A stretch of 64,000 bases of DNA from Marinifilum sp965230805 (GTDB lineage: Bacteria > Bacteroidota > Bacteroidia > Bacteroidales > Marinifilaceae), in assembly GCF_965230805.1 (NCBI RefSeq), contig NZ_OZ246019.1:4092001-4156000 (forward strand), given 5' to 3'. Every line of letters starts with the position of its first letter. Positions within the stretch are counted from its first letter, which is position 1. Below the pieces are notes generated by a model. It made no database searches and had not been told where the DNA came from. It saw only the letters and a list, made by a program, of their open reading frames with translations. This document shows positions 45,347-54,958 of the stretch, piece by piece. The position numbers were made by a program, and so were the translations under genes.

Positions 45347-46024
45347 ATGAGCATACCTCAACGAATAAAACAGATTTTAGATACAATACCCGAAAATGTT
45401 ACACTAGTTGCAGTTTCAAAAACGAAACCTAGTGAGGATATTATGGAAGCTTATGAAAGTGGTTATAGAATTTTCGGAGAAAACAAACCTCAAGAATTAA
45501 CCAGAAAGTATAACGAACTTCCAAAGGATATTGAATGGCATATGATTGGCCATTTACAAAGCAATAAAGTTAAGTATATTGCTCCTTTTGTAAGTTTAAT
45601 TCACGCCGTTGATAGTATTAAGTTGCTGAAAGAAATAAATAAGCAAGCTGAGAAGAACGAGCGTGTGATTGATTGTTTACTGCAATTTCATATCGCACAA
45701 GAGAACACAAAGTTTGGTTTGGACATTGATGAAACCAAAGAGATTTTTAACTCTGAGGATTTTAAGAATCTGAAAAATATTCGTATAGTTGGTGTTATGG
45801 GAATGGCTACCTACACCGATGACGAAAATCAGGTTCGATCGGAATTTAGGAATTTAAAAATGATCTATTCTGAGCTAAAAGAAAACTACTACAGGGCAGA
45901 GGATAGTTTTGCACAAATATCAATGGGAATGTCGGGTGATTACAATTTGGCAGTAGAAGAGGGAAGTACGATGATTCGAATTGGGAGTAATATATTTGGA
46001 GCCAGAAATTATGCAAATAAATAA
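45347..46024 (+). CDS. yggS: YggS/PLPBP-family pyridoxal-phosphate homeostasis protein
   Basis: 225 residues, family-typical length. The PLP Lys is in LVAVSKTKP (about residue 26). FGENKPQEL, EWHMIGHLQSNKVKYI, and SMGMSGDYNLAVEEGSTMIRIGSNIFG are the conserved TIM-barrel segments binding PLP and its phosphate. The family buffers PLP and affects amino-acid pools without a known catalytic reaction. Confidence 0.95.
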   Translation: MSIPQRIKQILDTIPENVTLVAVSKTKPSEDIMEAYESGYRIFGENKPQELTRKYNELPKDIEWHMIGHLQSNKVKYIAPFVSLIHAVDSIKLLKEINKQAEKNERVIDCLLQFHIAQENTKFGLDIDETKEIFNSEDFKNLKNIRIVGVMGMATYTDDENQVRSEFRNLKMIYSELKENYYRAEDSFAQISMGMSGDYNLAVEEGSTMIRIGSNIFGARNYANK

Positions 46025-46076
46025 GAATTGCTTGAAAGTCCATTGTTTATGAATCGCAATTATTTATTTAAATGAT

Positions 46077-46084
46077 TATATTTG
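46077..46084 (+). promoter_or_regulatory. Candidate -7 element for DHOD-like gene
   Basis: TATATTTG fits TAnnTTTG, 38 bp before the ATG. The upstream element is unclear. Confidence 0.4.
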
Positions 46085-46121
46085 TTCGTCAACGTTTGAA
46101 ATACAATAAAATCAATATACT

Positions 46122-47126
46122 ATGATTAATCTTGAAACCACTTATATGGGATTGTCTTTAAGAAATCCCGTAATTGTTAGTAGTTCCGGTTTAACCAATT
46201 CGGTACGAAAAATAAAAATTATCGAAGAGAAGGGAGCTGGTGCTGTTGTATTAAAATCTTTATTTGAAGAACAGATTACTAACGAAGCTAGCCATTTGAT
46301 TAGTAAAGATCCAAAAAATGTCGGATATCCTGAAGCTGAGGATTATATCCAAAACTACATTAAAGGAAACTCGGTTTCTAATTATTTAACATTGATTAAG
46401 GAGGCCAAAGAAGCAGTTACTATTCCGATTATTGCCAGTATTAACTGCGTTTCTTCATCGGATTGGATCCATTTTGCAAAAGAAATAGAAAAAGCCGGAG
46501 CTGATGCAATTGAGTTAAACGCTTTTATTGTTCCTAATAATCGCAATGTGAGTTCTACGGAACACGAAGGTCTGTATTATGATATTTTTAATGCAGTTAA
46601 AAAGGAAGTAAGTATTCCGATTTCAATGAAATTAGGGATGTATTTTACGAATTTGTTCTCGGTAGCGAATAGATTAAATGCTGAGGGAGCTGATTCCGTT
46701 GTCTTATTCAATAGATTTTATGAACCGGATATCGACATTGAAAATTTAAGCATTACAAGTGCTGAAGTATTGAGTAACGCTGGAGATATTCGCAGATCCT
46801 TGAGGTGGGTAGGTATGATTACTGACAAAATTCGAGGTTTGGATGTTTCTGCTTCAACAGGAATTCATAGTGGAGAAGCTGCTATAAAGCAATTGTTGGC
46901 AGGAGCTAAGACAGTTCAAATTTGTTCAACAGTATACGAGCATGGTTTTGATCAGGTCACTACGATTCTAGAGGAAATTTCGGAATGGATGAGCAAAAAA
47001 GAATTCAAATCTATTGATGAATTCAGAGGAAAACTGAATTATGGAAATATTCCTGATTCGGCACTTTACGAAAGAGCTCAGTTTATGAAGTATTTTTCGA
47101 ACAGCGAAAAAGATGTGATGATTTAA
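46122..47126 (+). CDS. Dihydroorotate dehydrogenase-like protein
   Basis: 334 residues with the FMN-dependent TIM barrel of DHOD-related enzymes: start TTYMGLSLRNPVIVSSSGLT, AVVLKSLFEEQI, IELNAFIVPNNR, and the C-terminal STGIHSGEAAIKQLLAGAKTVQICST phosphate-binding part. The Bacteroidota 'dihydroorotate dehydrogenase-like' group differs from PyrD by lacking the usual catalytic Cys/Ser loop, and no such loop is clear here, so pyrimidine synthesis is not assured. A strong terminator follows. Confidence 0.85.
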   Translation: MINLETTYMGLSLRNPVIVSSSGLTNSVRKIKIIEEKGAGAVVLKSLFEEQITNEASHLISKDPKNVGYPEAEDYIQNYIKGNSVSNYLTLIKEAKEAVTIPIIASINCVSSSDWIHFAKEIEKAGADAIELNAFIVPNNRNVSSTEHEGLYYDIFNAVKKEVSIPISMKLGMYFTNLFSVANRLNAEGADSVVLFNRFYEPDIDIENLSITSAEVLSNAGDIRRSLRWVGMITDKIRGLDVSASTGIHSGEAAIKQLLAGAKTVQICSTVYEHGFDQVTTILEEISEWMSKKEFKSIDEFRGKLNYGNIPDSALYERAQFMKYFSNSEKDVMI

Positions 47127-47135
47127 AAATATAAA

Positions 47136-47168
47136 AGGCTGAGTCAACTGACTCAGCCTCTTTTTTTT
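47136..47168. terminator. Bidirectional terminator after DHOD-like gene
   Basis: GGCTGAGTCA and TGACTCAGCC pair perfectly, followed by T9 that runs into the stop codon of the convergent gene. Confidence 0.88.
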
Positions 47169-47689
47169 TAAACTTGATCAAGAATGTGAATACACTCATG
47201 AATCATTCCTTTCACTTCTTCAGCTGCATTTGGAATTGCATCTTTCAGTTTATCTTGTTCTTCAATCTTTTTATTTTTTTCAATTTTACTAGTAAAATTT
47301 TCAATTACGGTAAATGCTTCGAATGCGGTTTCAAAATCAGACTCAATCAGTAAATCGGTAAATATACTTATGTGATTTGTAAAATCGATACTCGATTGCC
47401 AGCAAGTACTGGTTAAGTCCTTTCTGATACTCTTGTATTTCTCGTCAAGAATTGCATCAATAAAAATAGAATCGGCATTTTTATCTTTAATATCTGACAA
47501 GAATTTAAGAATTGTATCTTTTAATGAATCATCATTACTTTTTACCAGCAAGTCGAAAAGAATGACAATATCATCCAACTGTCCTTCTTCTCTCAATTGA
47601 TTGATTGATTCGGTAACTGTTTTGACATCTGAAGATTGTAATCCTAATACCAGTTTATCGTGTAATGCTTTTTTTGCTTTATCTGTCAT
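47168..47689 (-). CDS. HEAT-repeat-like cytosolic protein, uncharacterised
   Basis: 173 residues, no signal, all-helical. Repeating units such as DDIVILFDLLVKSNDDSLKDTILKFL and SIFTDLLIESDFETAFEAFTVI suggest HEAT/ARM-like helical repeats. Such small proteins recur in Bacteroidota, with unknown function. Its stop codon sits within the T-run of the neighbouring terminator. Confidence 0.65.
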   Translation of the reverse strand: MTDKAKKALHDKLVLGLQSSDVKTVTESINQLREEGQLDDIVILFDLLVKSNDDSLKDTILKFLSDIKDKNADSIFIDAILDEKYKSIRKDLTSTCWQSSIDFTNHISIFTDLLIESDFETAFEAFTVIENFTSKIEKNKKIEEQDKLKDAIPNAAEEVKGMIHECIHILDQV

Positions 47690-47910
47690 TTTTAAATCGA
47701 TTTGTTCAAGGCAAAAATAAAAAATCTATGAAGAAATTTTAGAGGAATTGAATCTTATACTGGCATTACCATGCAATAAGCCTTTTCCTTTGTTCCTTAG
47801 AATATATTCTTTGTTAAAAAATATCGCCATAACTATTGCAGTGACCTTATTTTGGTCTTGACTAAACTCAGAATTCTAAATATAATCTAAGATTTATCTG
47901 TTTATAATTT

Positions 47911-47955
47911 TTTCCATTCGCCAGATGAAAGCCATAAGATCAAAATAATCCAATT
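47911..47955 (-). repeat. REP-like repeat, partial copy R9 (reverse)
   Basis: CCATTCGCCAGATGAAAGCC and GATCAAAATAATC match the right half of the REP family; the left half is missing. The rest of this 424-bp gap shows nothing else. Confidence 0.6.
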
Positions 47956-48113
47956 CATCCAAATAGAAATCGTAAAAGTGATGTTCTACGATAATCAATT
48001 AAAGCTTCTTACAAAATCTATTTATACAGAATAATTACCTCAGGAGCTATTTTTTTTAATTTCTCAATGCAATTTGAACTGATGTTAAAAAGATTCCAAA
48101 TTGAAAGAAGTCT

Positions 48114-50903
48114 TTAAGCTTCTATTTTTTCTTTAAGGTATTTGCCAGTATAAGATTGTTTGCATTTCACAGCATCTTCAGGTGTTCCTTCAAAAATAAT
48201 TTCTCCTCCATTGCTGCCGCCTTCAGGTCCCAGATCAATGAGCCAGTCGGCACTTTTGATTATTTCCATATTGTGCTCAATAATGATCAGGGTGTGACCT
48301 CTCGAAATTAAGGCATTAAATGCATCCATTAATTTATGGATATCATGAAAATGAAGCCCGGTTGTTGGTTCATCAAAAATAAACAAACATGGCTCTGCTT
48401 TCTCTTTGGCGAGAAAAGAAGCCAGTTTTACCCTTTGGCTTTCCCCACCACTTAATGTGCTCGAAGACTGCCCCAGTTTAATATACCCCAATCCAACATC
48501 TACTAATGGCCTTAAACGCTGGGTGATTTTCTTTTCTATACTTCCTTTGGAAACACTAAAGAAATTGGTGGCTTCGTTCACTGTCATTTCCAATATGTCA
48601 TGGATGTTTTTACCATTGTATCGAATATCTAGGATGTCATCTTTAAACCTTCTGCCTTTACAAGTTTCACATTGCAAGTAAATGTCAGCCATAAACTGCA
48701 TCTCAACTTTTATAATTCCCTCTCCCTTGCACTCATCACATCTTCCGCCATCAATATTAAATGAGAAATGAGATGCTTTAAAACCCGCATACTGCGATGC
48801 TTTCTGATCAGCAAAAAGCTTTCTGATTTCATCATAAGCCTTCAAGTAGGTAACCGGGTTCGATCGGGAAGATTTACCAATTGGGTTTTGATCCACAAAC
48901 TCTATATTCTTCAACATTTGCAAGTCACCTTTGAGAAGATCGAAATGCCCACTCTTGTCAGAATATCCACCATAGTGTTTCTTTAGAGCTGGGTAAAGTA
49001 TTGTTTTTACCAATGAAGATTTTCCTGAGCCACTAACACCTGTAATCACAGACATCACATTGAGTGGAAACTTAACATCCAAGCCTTTCAGGTTATTTTC
49101 CCTTGCGCCTATAATTTCTATAAAATTGTTCCATTTCTTTCTCTTTGTTGGAACAGGAATATTCTTTTCCTGCGAAATGTATTGAGCAGTTAAACTTGAG
49201 TTGGATTTATTCAACTCATCCAGATTTCCTTGGAATATCACTTCACCTCCAAGTCTTCCCGCATGCGGACCAATATCGATAACATGATCTGCCGCAAGAA
49301 TAATATCTTCGTCATGCTCAACCACAATCACCGTATTGCCAAGATCTCGAAGTTGCTTTAATACTTTAATCAATAGGCTGGTATCTCGTGAATGAAGACC
49401 AATACTTGGTTCATCAAGAATATATAATGAGCCTACCAGGCTACTACCTAATGAGGTTGCCAAGTTAATTCGCTGTGATTCACCACCCGATAAGCTACTC
49501 GATAATCGATTTAAAGTAAGATAACCCAAACCGACATCGGAAAGGAATTGTAATCTTTTTCGAATGTCAATTAAAAGTCTTTTGGCAATTTGTTTTTCGG
49601 ATTTGCTTAGAACCAACTCCTGAAAGAATTTGTTGAGTTCCAAAATGGGCATTAGAACCAAATCCTGTATATTTTTATCAGCAATTTTAATGTAGCCGGC
49701 TTCTTTCTTTAATCGGGTTCCACGACAATCGGGACAGGTTGTTTTGCCACGATATCTCGATAGCATCACCCGATATTGAATCTTGTATTGTTTCGATTCA
49801 AGGTATTTAAAAAATGCGTTTAAGCCTTTAAAATGACGGTTTCCTGTCCAAAGCAAGTTTTTTTGTTCATCGCTTAATTCAAAATAAGGTCGATGAATGG
49901 GAAAATTAAATTTATCGGCTGCATAGATCAACTGGTTTTTCCATTCCTGCATTTTTTCACTTTTCCAGCATATCACAGCATCATCGTATATGCTCATGGT
50001 TTTGTTGGGAATCACCAGATCTTCATCAATGCCAATTATCTTTCCGAAACCTTCGCATTTTGGACAGGCTCCCACTGGGTTGTTAAAGCTGAAAGTGTGA
50101 ACATTAGGCTCTTCAAACACTATTCCATCTGCTTCGAAGCGATTTGAGAATCGATGTACTTCTCCATCAAATAACAGCAAACATTCACCTTTCCCTTCAT
50201 AAAATGCAGTTTGCAAAGAGTCGGCCATTCTGTTCTGACTATCTTCGTCAGACGAAACACGAATTCGATCGATTACAATGTGGATTGACTTGTCGGCTGG
50301 AATAATTTCAGGAGCTTCTAAGGCCTCAAATATTTTGTGAATTTTTCCATCAATTTCGATTCGAGAAAAGCCTTGCTTCGACAAAATTTCCAATTGTTCT
50401 TTTTTGCTCCTGCTACCATTAAGCATTTCTGCCAGAATTATTACAGGCAGGTCTTCCTTTTGCTGTAAAATGAAATTTACAACATCGGTAATGGTATGAC
50501 GCTTAACCAACTTATTGGAAACAGGTGAATAGGTTTTCCCAATTCTTGCAAAAAGAAGCTTTAAGTAGTCATAAATTTCAGTTGAAGTTCCTACAGTGGA
50601 TCTTGGATTTCGGGTATTCACCTTTTGCTCAATGGCTATAGCAGGTGGTATTCCTTTAATAAAATCAACTTCAGGTTTATCGATTCTTCCCAGAAATTGC
50701 CGTGCATAAGCTGATAAACTTTCCACATATCTTCTCTGTCCTTCTGCATATAGGGTATCGAAAGCAAGCGATGATTTTCCCGAACCGGAAAGCCCTGTAA
50801 TTACGATGAATTGATTGCGTGGAATCTTTAAATCGATGTTCTTTAAATTGTGAACTCTTGCTCCTTTTATATGAATAAAATCTTCCGAAAATTTCTTTGT
50901 CAT
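48114..50903 (-). CDS. uvrA: Excinuclease ABC subunit A
   Basis: 929 residues, normal UvrA length. Two ABC cassettes: N-terminal Walker A GLSGSGKSSLAFD with signature LSGGESQRINLA, and C-terminal Walker A GVSGSGKSSLVK with LSGGESQRVKLA. Zinc-binding Cys pairs are CPKC, CPDC and CDECKGEG...CETCKGRR. It recognises bulky DNA lesions and loads UvrB in nucleotide excision repair. Stand-alone gene. Some Bacteroidota carry a second paralogue; this one has the full canonical set. Confidence 0.97.
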   Translation of the reverse strand: MTKKFSEDFIHIKGARVHNLKNIDLKIPRNQFIVITGLSGSGKSSLAFDTLYAEGQRRYVESLSAYARQFLGRIDKPEVDFIKGIPPAIAIEQKVNTRNPRSTVGTSTEIYDYLKLLFARIGKTYSPVSNKLVKRHTITDVVNFILQQKEDLPVIILAEMLNGSRSKKEQLEILSKQGFSRIEIDGKIHKIFEALEAPEIIPADKSIHIVIDRIRVSSDEDSQNRMADSLQTAFYEGKGECLLLFDGEVHRFSNRFEADGIVFEEPNVHTFSFNNPVGACPKCEGFGKIIGIDEDLVIPNKTMSIYDDAVICWKSEKMQEWKNQLIYAADKFNFPIHRPYFELSDEQKNLLWTGNRHFKGLNAFFKYLESKQYKIQYRVMLSRYRGKTTCPDCRGTRLKKEAGYIKIADKNIQDLVLMPILELNKFFQELVLSKSEKQIAKRLLIDIRKRLQFLSDVGLGYLTLNRLSSSLSGGESQRINLATSLGSSLVGSLYILDEPSIGLHSRDTSLLIKVLKQLRDLGNTVIVVEHDEDIILAADHVIDIGPHAGRLGGEVIFQGNLDELNKSNSSLTAQYISQEKNIPVPTKRKKWNNFIEIIGARENNLKGLDVKFPLNVMSVITGVSGSGKSSLVKTILYPALKKHYGGYSDKSGHFDLLKGDLQMLKNIEFVDQNPIGKSSRSNPVTYLKAYDEIRKLFADQKASQYAGFKASHFSFNIDGGRCDECKGEGIIKVEMQFMADIYLQCETCKGRRFKDDILDIRYNGKNIHDILEMTVNEATNFFSVSKGSIEKKITQRLRPLVDVGLGYIKLGQSSSTLSGGESQRVKLASFLAKEKAEPCLFIFDEPTTGLHFHDIHKLMDAFNALISRGHTLIIIEHNMEIIKSADWLIDLGPEGGSNGGEIIFEGTPEDAVKCKQSYTGKYLKEKIEA

Positions 50904-51097
50904 TTGTTTTTTATCTGCTCCAAAATGGAGTTTAATTTATATCTTCAAAACGAATTTCCAAAGTTATTTAACTTCTAAAGATTTTCAAATCTCAGGAAAA
51001 ATTAGTTTATTGCATACCGTTACAAAATTAATAAACCCAAACAAAAGGAGATACTGCTTATAGAGAACATTTTACGCTGTTTAATAAATAAATAGTT

Positions 51098-51694
51098 GTG
51101 AAGTTGAGACAAAAAAATCCTACCGATTATGATCTCGTGAAGCAGTATATCGATGGTAATCATGATTGTATTGATATCTTAATCAATCGTCATAAGGATA
51201 GAATTTATACCTATATCTATCTGATCGTAAAAAATCATCAGCTTACCGAGGACATTTTTCAGGACACTTTTATTAAGGTGATCCGATCTTTGCGTTTAGG
51301 CAAGTATCAAGACAACGGCAAATTTATTGCCTGGGTATTACGAATTGCCCACAATCTTATTATTGATCATTTTAGGCGAGAAAAGCAGAATAACACATTC
51401 TCGAAGGATGATTATGAATTGGATATTTTTAATACCAATAAATTCTCTGAGGGTAATTGTGAAGATGACCTTATTCGTGATCAAATTCATGAAGATATAA
51501 GAGATTTGGTTCAGGAGCTTCCTCCCGACCAACGTGAAGTTGTTATTTTAAGACATTATAAAGGCTTAAGTTTTAAAGATATTGCTGACCAGACAGATGT
51601 TAGTATTAACACTGCTTTAGGCAGAATGCGATATGCTTTAATTAATATGAGAAAGATTATCGAAGAGCGGAATATGAGTTTGACTTTTCAGTAG
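51098..51694 (+). CDS. ECF RNA polymerase sigma factor
   Basis: 198 residues from a GTG at 51098; the next in-frame ATG lies far downstream inside conserved sequence. Region 2 has NHQLTEDIFQDTFIKVIRSLRLGKYQDNGKFIAWVLRIAHNLIIDHFRRE. Region 4 has LPPDQREVVILRHYKGLSFKDIADQTDVSINTALGRMRYAL. No anti-sigma gene is beside it; a small unrelated gene follows after a long-loop hairpin. Confidence 0.92.
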   Translation: MKLRQKNPTDYDLVKQYIDGNHDCIDILINRHKDRIYTYIYLIVKNHQLTEDIFQDTFIKVIRSLRLGKYQDNGKFIAWVLRIAHNLIIDHFRREKQNNTFSKDDYELDIFNTNKFSEGNCEDDLIRDQIHEDIRDLVQELPPDQREVVILRHYKGLSFKDIADQTDVSINTALGRMRYALINMRKIIEERNMSLTFQ

Positions 51695-51710
51695 TTTTTT
51701 ATTTTAGTAG

Positions 51711-51866
51711 GAGGCCGTACAAAAAGTAAGTTTTCAGAGCATTCAATGAATTTTCCTCTTAAATTCCTTTTAGGGAAGTTGTTGAAATTCAGTTAGCTTG
51801 TAAGGCAAGGAAAACTGAATTTATAATTAAATCCAGAGAATTACTTTTTTGTACAGCCTCTTTTTT
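51711..51866 (+). terminator. Long-loop terminator after ECF sigma gene
   Basis: Left arm GAGGCCGTACAAAAAGTAA (51711-51729) and right arm TTACTTTTTTGTACAGCCTC (51841-51860), nearly perfect, followed by T6. The loop is about 110 nt and holds smaller hairpins (GAAATTCAG with CTGAATTT). Same style as 19764-19867. Confidence 0.65.
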
Positions 51867-51925
51867 GTGTTCGATATACTAAATCATGTTTATGCTCGTT
51901 TAAGAGATAAATAATTTTGCAAATA

Positions 51926-52171
51926 ATGCCTATGAATGAAATTTACTCTTTCTTACAAAGCGATGTTTTATTTTCACCTGACGAGGTACTTGTTCTTTTA
52001 GATGGAATCTCAGATTTAAATTTATTAGACTCTTTGGACTTTTATAAGATTCTTGACGAATTAAAACAGAAGGCATCTGGTGAAATTGTCGAACAAATCA
52101 AAACATTTCATCGGTCAACTGTGAATGTTGACCTAAAAATCCCGGATATAAGGGAGTTAATGTTGAATTAA
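51926..52171 (+). CDS. Small acidic cytosolic protein, uncharacterised
   Basis: About 81 residues from the ATG at 51926 (MPMNEIYSFLQSDVLFS); an in-frame TTG three codons earlier is less likely. No signal or membrane helix. Helical, Leu/Asp-rich (DEVLVLLDGISDLNLLDSLDFYKILDELKQ). No family recognised. It lies downstream of an ECF sigma gene but beyond a strong hairpin, so it may be read separately. Confidence 0.55.
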   Translation: MPMNEIYSFLQSDVLFSPDEVLVLLDGISDLNLLDSLDFYKILDELKQKASGEIVEQIKTFHRSTVNVDLKIPDIRELMLN

Positions 52172-52173
52172 TC

Positions 52174-52206
52174 AAAATCGGAGCGAACATCGTTCCGATT
52201 TTTTTA
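52174..52206 (+). terminator. Terminator after small acidic gene
   Basis: AAAATCGGA and TCCGATTTT pair around a short inner stem, followed by seven T. Confidence 0.85.
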
Positions 52207-52360
52207 GCATTCAAAAGAATTAGTTTAGCCTGTATTTTTTATCAATTTCGGGTTATTGCGATTCCTGTATACTGCCAGTTTTATTGTAAGATGAGTCATA
52301 AGTTGTTTTTAGTAATGGCAAAAACATAGCGGCATAGGCTTAGGTATGGCATTATTATTT

Positions 52361-52627
52361 AACGTGAGTTCGACGTAAAATTCTATCCACAGAAAATTAT
52401 ATTTGGGATAGATTTGCATTAAAAATTTGGAAAGAATAGCGTGCTATTTTGAGGAATTTTTAATGTGAAGATGCCGTAAAGAGAACTTTCCATTGTGTGT
52501 TTGCCTGCTTTCGGCATAAATTTCCTCAAATCTTCTTGAAATATCCCGATATTCCTTCGAAAATTTGAGAAAATTTCTACTCAAAATCAGATCAAACTGT
52601 GAACGAATTTTACGGCGAACTCACGTT
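52361..52627 (-). mobile_element. MITE-like element, copy D (reverse), with flanking duplication
   Basis: 267 bp, the reverse of copies A-C. With ends ACGTGAG/CTCACGT it is flanked by TATTTA on both sides, a likely target duplication. It has split a sequence related to the gap at 22480-22567 (GCATAGGCTTA...ACAAAAGGATGAGACTT). Confidence 0.85.
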
Positions 52628-52776
52628 ATTTAAGAGTGAATACGCTCGTAAGGACAAAAGGATGAGACTTGTTTAATTGTAATTCTGATAAAATATGGGA
52701 AGTTTATCAATCTCGTATTGTTAGTTTAAAAATAAGTTGTAAATTGATATTAAAATGATATCAAAACAATTTAATT

Positions 52777-53631
52777 ATGAAACAAGAACGTAGCTTTTTA
52801 GCAATTTCAGGATTTGCAATGGTATTCGTATGTCTATTCCTAGTATTAGGTGGGATATTAGGTCTCATTTTCCTAAAAAATCCAATTTTTGTACTTCTCT
52901 TTTTACTATTTGTGATATGCATTCCTGGATTTACAGTGGTAAACCCAAACCAATCAAGCGTATTGGTTCTTTTTGGTGCATATAAGGGTACTATATTGAG
53001 TAATGGATTTTTCTGGGTAAATCCTCTGTTTACAAAAAAGAAGATATCTTTACGAGCCAGAAATTTGGATAGCGAGCCACTTAAGGTGAACGACAAAATA
53101 GGTAACCCGGTAATGATTGGTGTTGTTTTGGTTTGGAGAGTTAAGGATACCTATAAAGCAGCTTTTGATGTGAATGATTATGAACATTTTGTGTCTATTC
53201 AATCGGAAGCGGCAATTCGCCACATGGCAGGAGCATACCCTTACGATAATTTTGAAGATGAACAGGCCGAGATTACCTTAAGGTCTGGAGGAGATGAGGT
53301 GAGTGAATTGTTGGAGCAAGAATTGACTGAAAGATTGGCAATAGCGGGAATAGAGGTCATGGAAGCCAGAATCAATTATTTGGCATATGCTTCGGAAATT
53401 GCAGGAGCTATGTTGCGTCGTCAGCAAGCAACCGCAGTAGTTGCTGCACGTTACAAAATTGTTGAAGGCGCAGTTAGCATGGTTGAAATGGCATTGGAAG
53501 AACTTGTAGATAAGGATATTGTTGATTTGGACGAAGAAAAGAAAGCTACCATGGTGAGTAACTTAATGGTTGTACTTTGTTCAGATAAAGATGAAACACC
53601 AGTATTGAACACAGGAAGCTTGTATCAATAA
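52777..53631 (+). CDS. SPFH/Band 7 membrane protein
   Basis: 284 residues. Two N-terminal membrane helices (about 8-30 and 35-52), then the SPFH domain starting PGFTVVNPNQSSVLVLFGAYKGTI, with WRVKDTYKAAFDVNDYEHFVSIQSEAAIRHM and ARINYLAYASEIAGAMLRRQQA. Short coiled-coil tail. Such stomatin/flotillin relatives assemble at the membrane. It is followed after 10 bp by a ribbon-helix-helix gene, a recurring pairing. Confidence 0.9.
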   Translation: MKQERSFLAISGFAMVFVCLFLVLGGILGLIFLKNPIFVLLFLLFVICIPGFTVVNPNQSSVLVLFGAYKGTILSNGFFWVNPLFTKKKISLRARNLDSEPLKVNDKIGNPVMIGVVLVWRVKDTYKAAFDVNDYEHFVSIQSEAAIRHMAGAYPYDNFEDEQAEITLRSGGDEVSELLEQELTERLAIAGIEVMEARINYLAYASEIAGAMLRRQQATAVVAARYKIVEGAVSMVEMALEELVDKDIVDLDEEKKATMVSNLMVVLCSDKDETPVLNTGSLYQ

Positions 53632-53641
53632 TAAATTGAAT

Positions 53642-53824
53642 ATGACTAAAAAAAAATCATTTGTTCTGCGTTTAAGTCCCGAGACCTTTAAAAAGCTCGA
53701 AAAATGGGCGGTTGATGAATTTCGGAGTACGAATGGACAACTAGAATGGATTCTTAATAAAGCACTAAAAGAGGCAGGAAGATTAAAAGATGAAAAGGAG
53801 GAGGATGAGGATCACTCCAATTAA
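53642..53824 (+). CDS. Arc-like ribbon-helix-helix protein
   Basis: 60 residues from the ATG at 53642; the frame extends to a TTG at 53636 that is unlikely. KKKSFVLRLSPETFKKLEKWAVDEFRSTNGQLEWILNKAL is a ribbon-helix-helix DNA-binding fold, and the tail is acidic (DEKEEDEDHSN). Cotranscribed with the SPFH gene and probably autoregulatory or coupled to it. No toxin gene follows, so it is not a classic antitoxin. Confidence 0.8.
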   Translation: MTKKKSFVLRLSPETFKKLEKWAVDEFRSTNGQLEWILNKALKEAGRLKDEKEEDEDHSN

Positions 53825-53860
53825 AAAAATATTATAGCATCGAAGGTTTATAGTTATAAT

Positions 53861-53890
53861 GAGGTCATCTGTTTTAGATGACCTTTTTTT
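53861..53890 (+). terminator. Terminator of SPFH operon
   Basis: AGGTCATCT and AGATGACCT pair perfectly around GTTTT, followed by T8. Confidence 0.88.
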
Positions 53891-53993
53891 TATTATTTAT
53901 AGAGTAAACAGAATATATTTTTTAAAAATGATTTTACTAATTTTTTGATTTTATGTATCTTGCAAACAAATTATAGGGGATAACTATATTGTT

Positions 53994-54797
53994 ATGAATA
54001 AATTAAATACGTTTTACAAAGAAAGATTTGATAGATTTTTACCGCATTTAACGGATGCTAAAAATCTTAAAGAAGAGAATGTACACAAGTTACGCATTGA
54101 TATCAAAAATATGCGCAGTCTGCTTTTCTTGTTAGATGCCTTGAATATAGACACTGTTGAAATTGGAAAGTTGTTAAAGCAGTTGCGTCCTGTATTTAAA
54201 TATTCAGGTCGTTTAAGAACCATTCAGGTATGCAAAAAATTGGTGTTGCAGTATAATCTAAATCATCAAGATGATGTAGCAGATATACTTGAAGAAAATT
54301 TAGAAAGTGTTTCCAATGAATTTGTCCTGGCGTTGGTTGAGTTCAAGCCGGATAAATTTCAGGAAAGAATAGAAAAACTGTATCAGGAACTAGAAAAAAT
54401 TTCGATTCCAAGCCTAAGAGAAAAGGCAGATAAAATTATTCTTGATGAGCTTGATCTGATATACAAATTGTGGGCTTCATCGAGTGGAGAAGAGTATTAT
54501 CATGATATTCGAAAGTTCCTAAAGATTATAAAGTATTTGTTGCAGTTATTGCTCGTATTGGAAAGTTCCGATGAGATTGAGCGTGAGTATAAGATTATTA
54601 AGGAAACCGAGTCGACTCTGGGAGATTGGCACGATAGGGATGTTCTGGATAGGAAGCTTGCTACAATACAAAAGTATGCTCCTAATCCACAGTTTAAATC
54701 TTTAGTTCGTGAAATTAAAAGCAAAAACAGAAGTGAAAAGAATATTTATGCGAAGGCCATTAAACAGCAAATGCTAGCCAACTTTTTAAAGTATTAA
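53994..54797 (+). CDS. CHAD-domain protein
   Basis: 267 residues spanning one CHAD domain: VHKLRIDIKNMRSLLFLLDAL opens it (His/Arg/Lys face), with YYHDIRKFLKIIKYLLQLL and LGDWHDRDVL later. CHAD domains bind polyphosphate through conserved basic residues. No adjacent CYTH or polyphosphate kinase gene is present. Confidence 0.85.
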   Translation: MNKLNTFYKERFDRFLPHLTDAKNLKEENVHKLRIDIKNMRSLLFLLDALNIDTVEIGKLLKQLRPVFKYSGRLRTIQVCKKLVLQYNLNHQDDVADILEENLESVSNEFVLALVEFKPDKFQERIEKLYQELEKISIPSLREKADKIILDELDLIYKLWASSSGEEYYHDIRKFLKIIKYLLQLLLVLESSDEIEREYKIIKETESTLGDWHDRDVLDRKLATIQKYAPNPQFKSLVREIKSKNRSEKNIYAKAIKQQMLANFLKY

Positions 54798-54814
54798 GAT
54801 GATTTTCGATTAAA

Positions 54815-54905
54815 AATAGTGGCCAAGCTTTGGCATAAAATCCCTCAAATTATTAATGGAATTTGAGGGATTTCTAATTCAAAATCAGTTCCAACTGCCA
54901 TGGGG
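54815..54905 (-). repeat. Degenerate MITE fragment (copy H)
   Basis: TTTGGCATAAAATCCCTCAA...GAATTTGAGGGATTTCTAAT and TCAAAATCAG match the MITE core in reverse orientation. ATCCCTCAAATT pairs with AATTTGAGGGAT, so it may double as a hairpin between the convergent CHAD and PBP genes. Confidence 0.55.
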
Positions 54906-54958
54906 GCTTTAATTATTCCAGTCTTAGCATATATCAAGCAAGTATTAAACCCGGTGGG

